A stretch of DNA of 34,139 nt from the NCBI GenBank assembly GCA_945902755.1, contig CAMDNC010000015.1, positions 1 through 34,139 on the forward strand, read 5' to 3'. Numbering within the stretch: the first letter of the stretch is position 1; the number at the start of each line of letters is the position of its first letter. Below the pieces are notes generated by a model. The model was not told where the DNA came from. It was given only the letters and a program-made list of their open reading frames with translations, and ran no database searches. The stretch is from Flavipsychrobacter stenotrophus. GTDB taxonomy: Bacteria > Bacteroidota > Bacteroidia > Chitinophagales > Chitinophagaceae. Both the position numbers and the translations under genes were made by a program. Positions 23,671-31,327 of this stretch are shown here, piece after piece.

Positions 23671-25725
23671 CTATTTGCGTTTTTTAGTATTTGTTTTCCT
23701 GCCTTTGGGCGAACTGTTATTTGCCTTTGTCCTCATTACTGGTACCGATCTTCTTTTGCCTGCTGGCAACTCTGGCATCTCTGCCAACACATAATCAATT
23801 TGACGTTTGGTTAAATTTGCTGCTGCTACTCTTACTTTTACTTTATCGCCCATAGCAAACCGAAGTCCAGTATTTCTACCTTCTAGCGCATATTCACCCT
23901 CTTTGAACTCAAAATTATCAATATCTGACAAATCTATTGAAGAAACCATTCCCTCACACTTATGTGCAACAGTTTCCGCCCAGAAACCAAAGGTAGCAAC
24001 ACCGCTGATAACTGCATCAAATTCTTCGCCCACAAAGTCCTGCATATACTCCACTTGTTTGTATTTATTAGCAGCCCGCTCGGTTTCCATCGCACGTCTT
24101 TCCTGGTCTGAACAGTGACGGCACTGCGCCTCCAGATTCTTTATTGGTTGAATATTCTGGGTGATGCATTGCTGCAAAATACGATGCACCAATACATCGG
24201 GATATCTACGAATAGGAGAAGTAAAATGACAATAGTGCTGAAAACCTAAGCCATAATGTCCTATATTTTCGGTAGTATATACTGCTTTAGACATAGTGCG
24301 TATGCCCAGTTGCTCCAGCACATGCTGCTCTGGCTTACCTGTTACGGTTTCCAGCATTTTATTAAATGACTTTGCGATGGTTTCGGGGCCTGACAAATCA
24401 AACCTTACCCCAAACTTACCCGCAAACATCGTAAACATTTTAAGTTTGTCAGTATCAGGTATATCATGCACCCTGTATGGAAATGGTACTTGTTTGTCTT
24501 TAAATAAAATCCCACCTACATATTCAGCTATCGTACGGTTGGCCAGTAGCATAAACTCCTCCACCAACTGATGCGCTGGTTTGCTCTCCTTTACTATTAC
24601 CTCAACTGGCTTTGCTTTGTCATCGAGCCTAAATCTTACCTCCTGCGAAGAAAAATTAATAGCACCTTTCTTAAATCGTTCTGCTCGCAAACTTTGAGCC
24701 ATTTCATTTAGAAGCAGCAGTTCTTTATCATAGTCGCCAGCTGCACCCTCTATTACTTCTTGTACTTCTTCGTAGGTAAACCTCCTGTTGGAGTGTATCA
24801 CTGTTTTGGCTATCCAGTGATCTTTTACTTTACCTTTTTTATTAATGGTAAACCCAACTGAAAACGTATACTTCTCTTCATTGGGTCGCAGCGAGCACAA
24901 CTCATTACTCAGTCGCTCTGGCAACATAGGCGATACCCGGTCTGGCAAGTACACACTGGTTGCCCTTCGATAGGCTTCTTTGTCCAGTGCAGAGTCGGGC
25001 TCTATATAATGCGATACATCTGCAATATGCACCCCCACCTCATACCAGCCATCAGCAAGTGGTTTGATGGATATTGCATCATCAAAGTCTTTGGCATCAA
25101 ATGGGTCTATCGTCACAGTTAGCGTGTCGCGCATATCACGCCGCTTTTTTATTTCTTTTTTATCTACCCCCTCTGGGTAACGAGCTGCATCTTCCAGCAC
25201 ATCGTCCGGAAAACTAAGCGGAAAGCCATTTTCTGCCAACAATCCTTGCATAGCCACCTCATTCATCGACTCATTCGTCAGCACACTTACTATTTCGCCC
25301 ACAGGGTTTTTAGTCTTACCCGTCCACTCTACTACTTTCGCCATGGCACTATCTCCAGTGCGAGCACCATTTAGCAAGTGTAATGGTATGTAAATATCTA
25401 CTGGCATTTTATCACTATCAGGCACCAGAAATGCAAAATGCGCATGTACTTCTACTCTACCACTAAACTCCGATTGTTTCCTGCGCACTATCTCAGTTAT
25501 GGCACCTTCTGGTCTTCTTCCACCATCCTTGCTTTTGCCTACTTCCACACGCACTTCGTCTCCATTAAGCGCTGTAAGCATCTTATCGGGCTTTATCATT
25601 ATATCTCTCTCCAAGCCTGGCACTATCACAAAACCCAATCCACCCCGCGTTACTTCCAGCCTGCCGGTAAATACATCTTTACCAACTACATTACTTTTAC
25701 TTTTTTTCTTTACTTTTTTTGACAT
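23671..25725 (-). CDS. rnr: Ribonuclease R (RNB family 3'-5' exoribonuclease)
   Basis: A 684-residue processive 3'-to-5' exoribonuclease that degrades structured RNA. Order of parts: a Lys-rich start (MSKKVKKKSKS), cold-shock/OB domains (about 15-150), the RNB catalytic domain with T-I-D-P-F-D-A-K-D-F-D-D-A-I-S (the Asp residues 207, 210, 213, 215 and 216 that bind Mg2+), H-Y-C-H-F-T-S-P-I-R-R-Y-P-D near the domain end, an S1 domain from about 580, and a basic tail (K-G-R-K-T-N-T-K-K-R-K) as is usual for RNase R. It lacks the N-terminal helix-turn-helix of the E. coli enzyme. It is first in an operon with the polyprenyl synthase; I see no convincing promoter in the 237 nt upstream. Confidence 0.95.
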   Translation of the reverse strand: MSKKVKKKSKSNVVGKDVFTGRLEVTRGGLGFVIVPGLERDIMIKPDKMLTALNGDEVRVEVGKSKDGGRRPEGAITEIVRRKQSEFSGRVEVHAHFAFLVPDSDKMPVDIYIPLHLLNGARTGDSAMAKVVEWTGKTKNPVGEIVSVLTNESMNEVAMQGLLAENGFPLSFPDDVLEDAARYPEGVDKKEIKKRRDMRDTLTVTIDPFDAKDFDDAISIKPLADGWYEVGVHIADVSHYIEPDSALDKEAYRRATSVYLPDRVSPMLPERLSNELCSLRPNEEKYTFSVGFTINKKGKVKDHWIAKTVIHSNRRFTYEEVQEVIEGAAGDYDKELLLLNEMAQSLRAERFKKGAINFSSQEVRFRLDDKAKPVEVIVKESKPAHQLVEEFMLLANRTIAEYVGGILFKDKQVPFPYRVHDIPDTDKLKMFTMFAGKFGVRFDLSGPETIAKSFNKMLETVTGKPEQHVLEQLGIRTMSKAVYTTENIGHYGLGFQHYCHFTSPIRRYPDVLVHRILQQCITQNIQPIKNLEAQCRHCSDQERRAMETERAANKYKQVEYMQDFVGEEFDAVISGVATFGFWAETVAHKCEGMVSSIDLSDIDNFEFKEGEYALEGRNTGLRFAMGDKVKVRVAAANLTKRQIDYVLAEMPELPAGKRRSVPVMRTKANNSSPKGRKTNTKKRK

Positions 25726-25948
25726 TTAATTAAATTCTACAACTAAGGTAAGCTTAAAACAGGTAATCTATGTTATGGCTATAGTATCTTAACATACCTT
25801 CAGCATCAACATTTATATGCTAAGGTTGTATGAAATCATTGCAAATGGGCTAAATACAGTAGTATAAACTCCCCAACAAAACAACTTAATCAGTATACAT
25901 TCATCTGTTTATTTGCAATCGCACATTACACTTTTCACCGTTAACGCT

Positions 25949-25956
25949 TACTTTTG
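25949..25956 (+). promoter_or_regulatory. Candidate -7 element directly before the E1 dehydrogenase start
   Basis: TACTTTTG matches TAnnTTTG and ends 6 nt before the ATG at 25963, which would make the transcript leaderless. A second, poorer candidate is TTTATTTG (25908-25915), which would leave a leader of about 40 nt. No clear -33 element distinguishes them. Confidence 0.35.
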
Positions 25957-25962
25957 CTATCC

Positions 25963-28017
25963 ATGCTTCCTAAAGAATTATTACTAAAGGCATATCGCCT
26001 GATGATGACTGCCCGTGCTATGGCAGAAATTTATGATGCTAACAGACAAGTATGCAAATACGTTCATAGTACCTCTCGTGGTCATGAAGCTATACAACTC
26101 GCTACTGGTTTTTTAATACAACCCTGCGACTTCGTAAGCCCATATTACCGCGACGAAAGCCTGATGCTGGGTATGGGTTACCGTCCTTATGAGCTAATGC
26201 TACAGCTATTGGCTAAGGGTACCGATCCCTTTACTGGTGGCAGAGAGTACTACAACCACCCCAATATCCGCAGAGATGGTTTCCCTGGCATTATTCATCA
26301 GAGTAGTGCTACAGGTATGCAAGCAATACCTACCACTGGTATAGCCCAAGGCATACAATACCGCGAAAAAGAAAAATTATCGCAATATCCTGTTCCACCT
26401 GTCACTATCTGCTCGTTAGGCGATGGTAGTGTTACAGAGGGCGAGGTGAGCGAAGCCTTTCAGTTTGCAGTATTGCACCAGTTGCCTATTATCTATCTGG
26501 TACAAGACAATGACTGGGGTATATCCGTTAGCAGCGATGAGGCACGTAGTATGAATGCATACGAATTTGCTGCGGGATTTAAGGGCATGGAGCGCATGAG
26601 TATCGATGGCAGCGACTTTGTAGTATCATACACCGCTATGGAGACTGCTATCAACCATGTTCGCACTCACCGGTCTCCTATGTTGGTGCATGCTCGTGTG
26701 CCGCTGTTAGGCCATCACACCTCTGGTGTGCGCAAAGAATGGTACCGCACTCCCGAAGACTTGGCAAAACACTACGTTGACGACCCAGGCCCAAAGCTTA
26801 AAACATTACTGATTAATACCTATAAAATCAGCGAACAAGAACTGATTGCCATAGAAGAAGAAGAAATAGCATTTATACAAAATGAGTTCGACACTGCGGT
26901 CGCTGCTCCCGAACCAGACCCGCTTACTGTAACAGACCACGTATACCGCCCCTCACCCGTTACCGAAGAAAAAGGCAATCGTTGCCCAGCCGGCAGAGAT
27001 AAGGTAGTAATGGTAGATGCTGCACTACATGCGGTAGAGGAACTGCTACAAGACTACCCCGAAGCACTGTTTTACGGACAAGATGTAGGCAAAAGACTAG
27101 GTGGTGTGTTCAGAGAAGCAGCTACCCTCGCCGATAAGTTTGGCGACAACCGTGTTTTCAACATGGCCATTCAAGAAGCCTACATTATAGGCTCTACCGT
27201 AGGCATGAATGCTGTAGGGCTTAAGCCTATTGTAGAAGTACAGTTTGCAGACTATATCTACCCCGGTATCAATCAGTTAGTTACAGAAATCAGTAAGTCT
27301 TGTTACCTCAGTTGTGGCAAGTATCCAGTATCCATGATTCTGCGTGTGCCTATCGGCGCTTATGGTGGTGGTGGCCCTTATCATAGCGGCAGTGTAGAAA
27401 GCACACTGGCTACCATAAAAGGAATAAAAATAGCTTACCCTAGCAATGCTGCTGACATTAAAGGACTGATAAAAGCAGCCTATCACGACGGCAATCCTGT
27501 AGTAATGCTCGAACATAAAGGACTATACTGGAGCAAAGTACCCGGTACTGAGGATGCAAAAACTATAGAGCCCGACAGAGATTACATCCTACCCTTTGGT
27601 AAAGGCAACGTGGCACTAGCTGCCGACGAACAAGCTATAGAAAACGGAGCATCCATCTGCATCATTACTTATGGCATGGGCGTATACTGGGCCAAAAACG
27701 CAGCCAAACAATATCCTGGTCAGGTAGAGGTGATAGACTTACGTACTATTTATCCGCTGGATGAAGAACTGGTTTATGCCACAGTGCGCAAACATGGCAA
27801 ATGTATCGTACTAACTGAGGAACAACTACGAAACTCTTTCTGTGAAGCACTCGCAGGCAGAATAGCACAAAATTGTTTCAGATACCTAGACGCCCCTGTA
27901 CAAACGATAGGTGCATTAGACCTACCTGCTGTGCCTATGAACATGGCACTGGAAGCAGCAATGCTACCCAATGCCGATAAAGTAGCTGCACGAATAGGAG
28001 AACTATTGGAATGGTAA
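25963..28017 (+). CDS. Fused E1 alpha/beta subunit of a 2-oxoacid dehydrogenase complex
   Basis: A 684-residue thiamine diphosphate-dependent E1 component with both subunits in one chain. The alpha half (about 1-330) has the ThDP motif from LGDGSVTEGEVSEAF (GDG at 153-155) to L-V-Q-D-N-D-W-G. The beta half (about 340-684) has Y-G-Q-D-V-G-x-x-x-G-G-V-F-R, Q-F-A-D-Y-I-Y-P, the H-S-G-S-V-E-S loop and the transketolase C-terminal domain. Single-chain E1 of this length is common in Bacteroidota and usually annotated as branched-chain 2-oxoacid (2-oxoisovalerate) dehydrogenase; pyruvate is also possible. E2 and E3 genes are not adjacent. I start at the ATG at 25963; a TTG at 25954 falls inside a promoter-like sequence. 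Confidence 0.92.
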   Translation: MLPKELLLKAYRLMMTARAMAEIYDANRQVCKYVHSTSRGHEAIQLATGFLIQPCDFVSPYYRDESLMLGMGYRPYELMLQLLAKGTDPFTGGREYYNHPNIRRDGFPGIIHQSSATGMQAIPTTGIAQGIQYREKEKLSQYPVPPVTICSLGDGSVTEGEVSEAFQFAVLHQLPIIYLVQDNDWGISVSSDEARSMNAYEFAAGFKGMERMSIDGSDFVVSYTAMETAINHVRTHRSPMLVHARVPLLGHHTSGVRKEWYRTPEDLAKHYVDDPGPKLKTLLINTYKISEQELIAIEEEEIAFIQNEFDTAVAAPEPDPLTVTDHVYRPSPVTEEKGNRCPAGRDKVVMVDAALHAVEELLQDYPEALFYGQDVGKRLGGVFREAATLADKFGDNRVFNMAIQEAYIIGSTVGMNAVGLKPIVEVQFADYIYPGINQLVTEISKSCYLSCGKYPVSMILRVPIGAYGGGGPYHSGSVESTLATIKGIKIAYPSNAADIKGLIKAAYHDGNPVVMLEHKGLYWSKVPGTEDAKTIEPDRDYILPFGKGNVALAADEQAIENGASICIITYGMGVYWAKNAAKQYPGQVEVIDLRTIYPLDEELVYATVRKHGKCIVLTEEQLRNSFCEALAGRIAQNCFRYLDAPVQTIGALDLPAVPMNMALEAAMLPNADKVAARIGELLEW

Positions 28018-28070
28018 TATTACCGTGAACATGCTGTGTATCACCCCGGCTATTACCGGGTTATATAACT

Positions 28071-29480
28071 ATGAAATACGGATGGATAACTAGTATCAGA
28101 AGTAAAGGCAAAGAACTGTTTGAGGTTATTGCCAACGAACAGGTTAAAATAAACATTCTGCAGGCTATTCCCTTCTGGATAGCTTCCTTTATTACAGGTG
28201 CCGTAGCTGTTATCTACTCCAAACTCTTCACATACTCCGAAGGGCTATTGCAAAAAGCGCTCCATTGGCATGCATGGTCTATATTTCTATTAGCTCCGTT
28301 GTGTTTTCTCACAGCATGGTTTATAGTAAAACTTTTTGCACCCAATGCCAAGGGAAGTGGCATACCTCAGGTTATGGCTGCGCTCGACTTGTCATCTACC
28401 AAGGATGAAGACAAAATATCTGGACTACTGAGTATACGCATTTTGCTTACTAAAATTGCCTCCAGCTTCCTTATGGTACTGGGCGGTGGTGCAGTGGGCA
28501 GAGAGGGTCCTACTATTCAGATAGCTGGTTCGGTGTTCAGAATGGTCAACAAATGGATACCTGCTTCATGGTCAAAACTATCTGAGAAAAGTTTTATCCT
28601 CACAGGTGCAGCTGCTGGGCTTGCAGCAGCCTTCAATACCCCATTGGGTGGTATTGTATTTGCTATAGAAGAGCTGGCTAAAGTACACATCAACTATTTC
28701 AAAACAGCATTGTTTGCAGCAGTTATCATAGCTGGCCTTACCGCACAGGCGTTACTGGGCCCTTATCTATATCTCGGTTACCCAGACGTAAAAAATCTAA
28801 GCAAATTAGTTTTCCTAGGTGTCGTAGCCACCGCCATAGTAGCTGGTATACTGGGCAGCTTTATGTGCAAAATAATCTTACGGTTTATCCGCTGGAAAAA
28901 TACTTTTAGCAACACCAAAAACATCGTATACATCATTGCCACTGGTCTTATCGTTGCTACAATAGCATTTACGGTCAACACCCACATATTAGGCTCTGGC
29001 AAGGAATTGATGAACGAAACACTATTTAGCACTAACAAACACTCCCCCTGGCATACAGTATTACTCCGCATTTTGGGCCCCATATTATCCTTTAATGTTG
29101 GGGCAGCTGGTGGTATTTTTGCCCCCTCACTGGCAGCCGGAGCAGCGGTAGGTTCGTTCTTATCTGGTGTAATGCATGTGGTTGGTGCCAATGCCAATAT
29201 TCTTATACTCAGTGGCATGGTGGGTTTCCTTACAGGCGTTACCCGCACCCCGTTTACATCAGCCATACTCGTACTGGAAATGACCGACCGACACAGTGTT
29301 ATTTTTCACCTGATGCTGGCGGCCATGGTAGCTAACATTGTAGCACTCATGGTAGACAAACACTCCTTCTACGAACAACTAAAAAAAGGCTACCTCGATG
29401 ATGCCAAAGCAGATGGGGCTACTCCACCTCTATCCTCCTCTCCACTCCCCTCTTCCCCCGCTGTTCCTCCAGCAGCATAG
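28071..29480 (+). CDS. ClC-type chloride channel/antiporter
   Basis: A 469-residue multi-pass inner-membrane protein of the ClC family, which moves Cl- (or in some members F-), often coupled to H+. Three anion-pathway motifs are intact: GSGIPQ (95-100), GREGP (143-147) with the gating Glu145, and G-G-I-F-A-P in the C-terminal half. The conserved F-A-I-E-E-L puts a Glu at 201, matching the internal proton-transfer Glu of coupled antiporters such as E. coli ClcA, so an H+/Cl- antiporter is more likely than a channel. There are no CBS domains. The last 20 residues are Ser/Pro-rich low complexity, and the final 62 nt overlap the end of the convergent DUF3810 gene. It starts 53 nt after the E1 gene. 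Confidence 0.93.
   Translation: MKYGWITSIRSKGKELFEVIANEQVKINILQAIPFWIASFITGAVAVIYSKLFTYSEGLLQKALHWHAWSIFLLAPLCFLTAWFIVKLFAPNAKGSGIPQVMAALDLSSTKDEDKISGLLSIRILLTKIASSFLMVLGGGAVGREGPTIQIAGSVFRMVNKWIPASWSKLSEKSFILTGAAAGLAAAFNTPLGGIVFAIEELAKVHINYFKTALFAAVIIAGLTAQALLGPYLYLGYPDVKNLSKLVFLGVVATAIVAGILGSFMCKIILRFIRWKNTFSNTKNIVYIIATGLIVATIAFTVNTHILGSGKELMNETLFSTNKHSPWHTVLLRILGPILSFNVGAAGGIFAPSLAAGAAVGSFLSGVMHVVGANANILILSGMVGFLTGVTRTPFTSAILVLEMTDRHSVIFHLMLAAMVANIVALMVDKHSFYEQLKKGYLDDAKADGATPPLSSSPLPSSPAVPPAA
29419..29480. other. 3'-to-3' gene overlap in a pyrimidine-rich tract
   Basis: The stop codons of the ClC gene (plus) and the DUF3810 gene (minus) lie inside each other's coding sequence, a 62-nt overlap. 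The plus strand from 29421 to 29459 is almost all C/T, with only four A residues in 39 nt. Both encoded tails are low-complexity (Ser/Pro on one side, Arg/Glu/Gly on the other). Confidence 0.9.
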
Positions 29481-30531
29481 CCTCATAGGTCACATTGCCA
29501 TAGCTGCGTATACCGTCTTGTTGGTTTTGTGCTCTCAGGTAGTTGTCATATATCGTCCCCGAGTAACTCGTTAGTAGTCCATGATATTCTTTGCTCAGCA
29601 GCTCCAGCGTGTCTATATGCGCCTTGGTAAGCTGCGGCAACGTAGCCGCTAGCGTCTTTGCAGCATTGGAGTCCATATAATACAACCGCCTACTAGCATA
29701 CAACCACAAATTAAGATAGGCCGAATACCTAAACGTAGCATTGGTTGTAGTGGTGCTCAGTGCGTATGCGAGCAGATTAGCATCGCCCTCAGCAGCTATT
29801 CCTGACTGGTGCGCCATCTCATGACACAGCGTAAACGGCATCATAAACTCCGGCAACTGCCTTGTCACCTGTCCCTCACCCGTAAACGGGTTGAAATACC
29901 CATCCACCCCCATCCGCTGCATCAGCCCACCATACATCGACGGTTTTATACCTAGCCCATAACCCTTTACACTGCTATTGGTATACTGCCGGTAATAGGC
30001 CACCGCACTATCGTTAATCTCTGCCATACTCATTCTGGTATATAGCGGCGCATACTCATTTAGTTTGGCAGCCAGTAGCTGTGTGTAGCTACTCAGTGAT
30101 TTCTTTAATGCTTGTTTGCGCTCATCAGCATTGTTGTAGTGCGGCGGCTCCAGCCCCCACACCCTTGCAAGAGGAGGTCTGCTGTAGTGTGCGCCCCAAC
30201 CCACCAAAAACATTAGATACACCAACAACCATACATTAAGCGCGCCCAATACCGAACCTGCCAGTTTGGCTTTATCTTCCTTCCATCTATACAGATACCT
30301 GCCCCACTTCACCACCGTCACCAATACCCACACACCAGCTACAAAATACAGTACATCTCCCACACTTATAGGCACCAACCCCAGCACACAATGTCGCAAT
30401 GTCTGCAGCAGCGGATAAAGATGTCTGCCATATACACCTACTATTATATCATACTGCTCCAGCGCATAGCTCAGCCACCACAGTACTATCCACTGTAATA
30501 TCAATAGTATAAGTTTTCTGCGGTTAGACAT
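29419..30531 (-). CDS. DUF3810 family membrane protein with HExxH metalloprotease-like motif
   Basis: A 370-residue membrane protein. Three hydrophobic segments near the N-terminus (about 8-25, 60-78 and 95-112) anchor a large soluble domain. This domain holds L-C-H-E-M-A-H-Q-S-G (His237, His241) followed seven residues later by Glu248 in A-E-G-D-A-N, a gluzincin-like arrangement, so zinc peptidase activity is plausible but untested. The gene belongs to the DUF3810 family of Bacteroidota and related bacteria, whose function is unknown. I start at the ATG at 30531 (MSNRRKL) rather than the TTG 6 nt upstream. A perfect TAGCTTTG (30573-30566) lies 35 nt upstream. The C-terminus overlaps the ClC gene. 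Confidence 0.88.
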   Translation of the reverse strand: MSNRRKLILLILQWIVLWWLSYALEQYDIIVGVYGRHLYPLLQTLRHCVLGLVPISVGDVLYFVAGVWVLVTVVKWGRYLYRWKEDKAKLAGSVLGALNVWLLVYLMFLVGWGAHYSRPPLARVWGLEPPHYNNADERKQALKKSLSSYTQLLAAKLNEYAPLYTRMSMAEINDSAVAYYRQYTNSSVKGYGLGIKPSMYGGLMQRMGVDGYFNPFTGEGQVTRQLPEFMMPFTLCHEMAHQSGIAAEGDANLLAYALSTTTTNATFRYSAYLNLWLYASRRLYYMDSNAAKTLAATLPQLTKAHIDTLELLSKEYHGLLTSYSGTIYDNYLRAQNQQDGIRSYGNVTYEAMLLEEQRGKRGVERRIEVE

Positions 30532-30565
30532 TATCAATCAATATTTTGTCTCTCATTAACTAACG

Positions 30566-30573
30566 CAAAGCTA
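30566..30573 (-). promoter_or_regulatory. Candidate -7 element of the DUF3810 gene
   Basis: TAGCTTTG on the minus strand matches TAnnTTTG, about 35 nt before the ATG. No good -33 TTTG is at the expected distance. Confidence 0.4.
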
Positions 30574-30694
30574 CCTACTATTACCCTACCTCATCACTAA
30601 TACAACACCTATTCACCCAAAACAAATACATAACCCTCTGCATTAGTTTATACCACATTTTTTTCCGTTATTCGCAAACCTCAAACACAAAGAC

Positions 30695-31264
30695 TTGGCT
30701 ACAAATAAAATCATAGTTATTACAGCCCCATCAGGCTCTGGCAAAACCACTTTGGTCAAAAGACTGCTTGCATCCACTCCACAACTCATGTTTTCCATCT
30801 CAGCATGCACACGCTCTCCACGTCCGGGCGAGGAGCATGGCAAAGATTACTACTTCTACGATGCCGACACCTTCCAAAACCTCATAGCCCAAAACGCATT
30901 TGTAGAATGGGAAATGGTATACACTGGCAAGTATTATGGCACACTCATTGCCGAAATGAACCGCATTTGGGATGCACAGAAGTCTCCCCTTATAGATATA
31001 GATGTACAAGGCGCACTAGCCGTACGCAACAAATACCCCAACCAGTGCCTCACCATATTTATTCAGGCACCTTCTATCGACGAACTCAGAAAACGCCTCA
31101 TAGCTCGTGGCACCGAAACCCCACAGACCCTCGAAGAAAGAATACACAAAGCCGAATACGAACTTACCTTCATCAACCAATTTGACAAAACCATCATCAA
31201 TGACAACCTCGACGCTGCTGCCGAAGAATTAAATAAAATAGTAACAGATTTTCTGAAAAATTAA
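30695..31264 (+). CDS. gmk: Guanylate kinase
   Basis: Guanylate kinase converts GMP and ATP to GDP and ADP, essential for GTP/dGTP supply (cytosol). The 189-residue product shows the P-loop APSGSGKTT (11-19), the GMP-binding stretch S-A-C-T-R-S-P-R-P-G-E (36-46) with D-Y-Y-F, and the lid region with R-L-I-A-R-G-T-E-T. The start is TTG at 30695: an in-frame stop precedes it without any ATG, and the first internal ATG (codon 32) lies after the P-loop. Nothing is truncated. It is followed after 63 nt by the TMTC-like gene, which has its own -7-like element. It is divergent from the DUF3810 gene. Confidence 0.97.
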   Translation: MATNKIIVITAPSGSGKTTLVKRLLASTPQLMFSISACTRSPRPGEEHGKDYYFYDADTFQNLIAQNAFVEWEMVYTGKYYGTLIAEMNRIWDAQKSPLIDIDVQGALAVRNKYPNQCLTIFIQAPSIDELRKRLIARGTETPQTLEERIHKAEYELTFINQFDKTIINDNLDAAAEELNKIVTDFLKN

Positions 31265-31302
31265 GGGGTACATTTAGCATCAATTCTACCCGATTAAATA
31301 AT

Positions 31303-31310
31303 TATTTTTG
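31303..31310 (+). promoter_or_regulatory. Candidate -7 element of the TMTC-like gene
   Basis: TATTTTTG matches TAnnTTTG, 17 nt before the ATG at 31328, in the short gap after gmk. No -33 partner is evident, so co-transcription with gmk is equally possible. Confidence 0.35.
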
Positions 31311-31327
31311 GGTATCATTTTCCTGCA

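Noticed and set aside
28043-28062. Short GC-rich hairpin (CCCGG/CCGGG) between the E1 and ClC genes
   Set aside because: Only 5 firm pairs and no T tract; not sufficient for a terminator, and the genes may be co-transcribed.
28778-29266. Antisense open frame of 162 codons in the ClC gene
   Set aside because: Reverse reading of membrane-segment codons; no recognisable motif.
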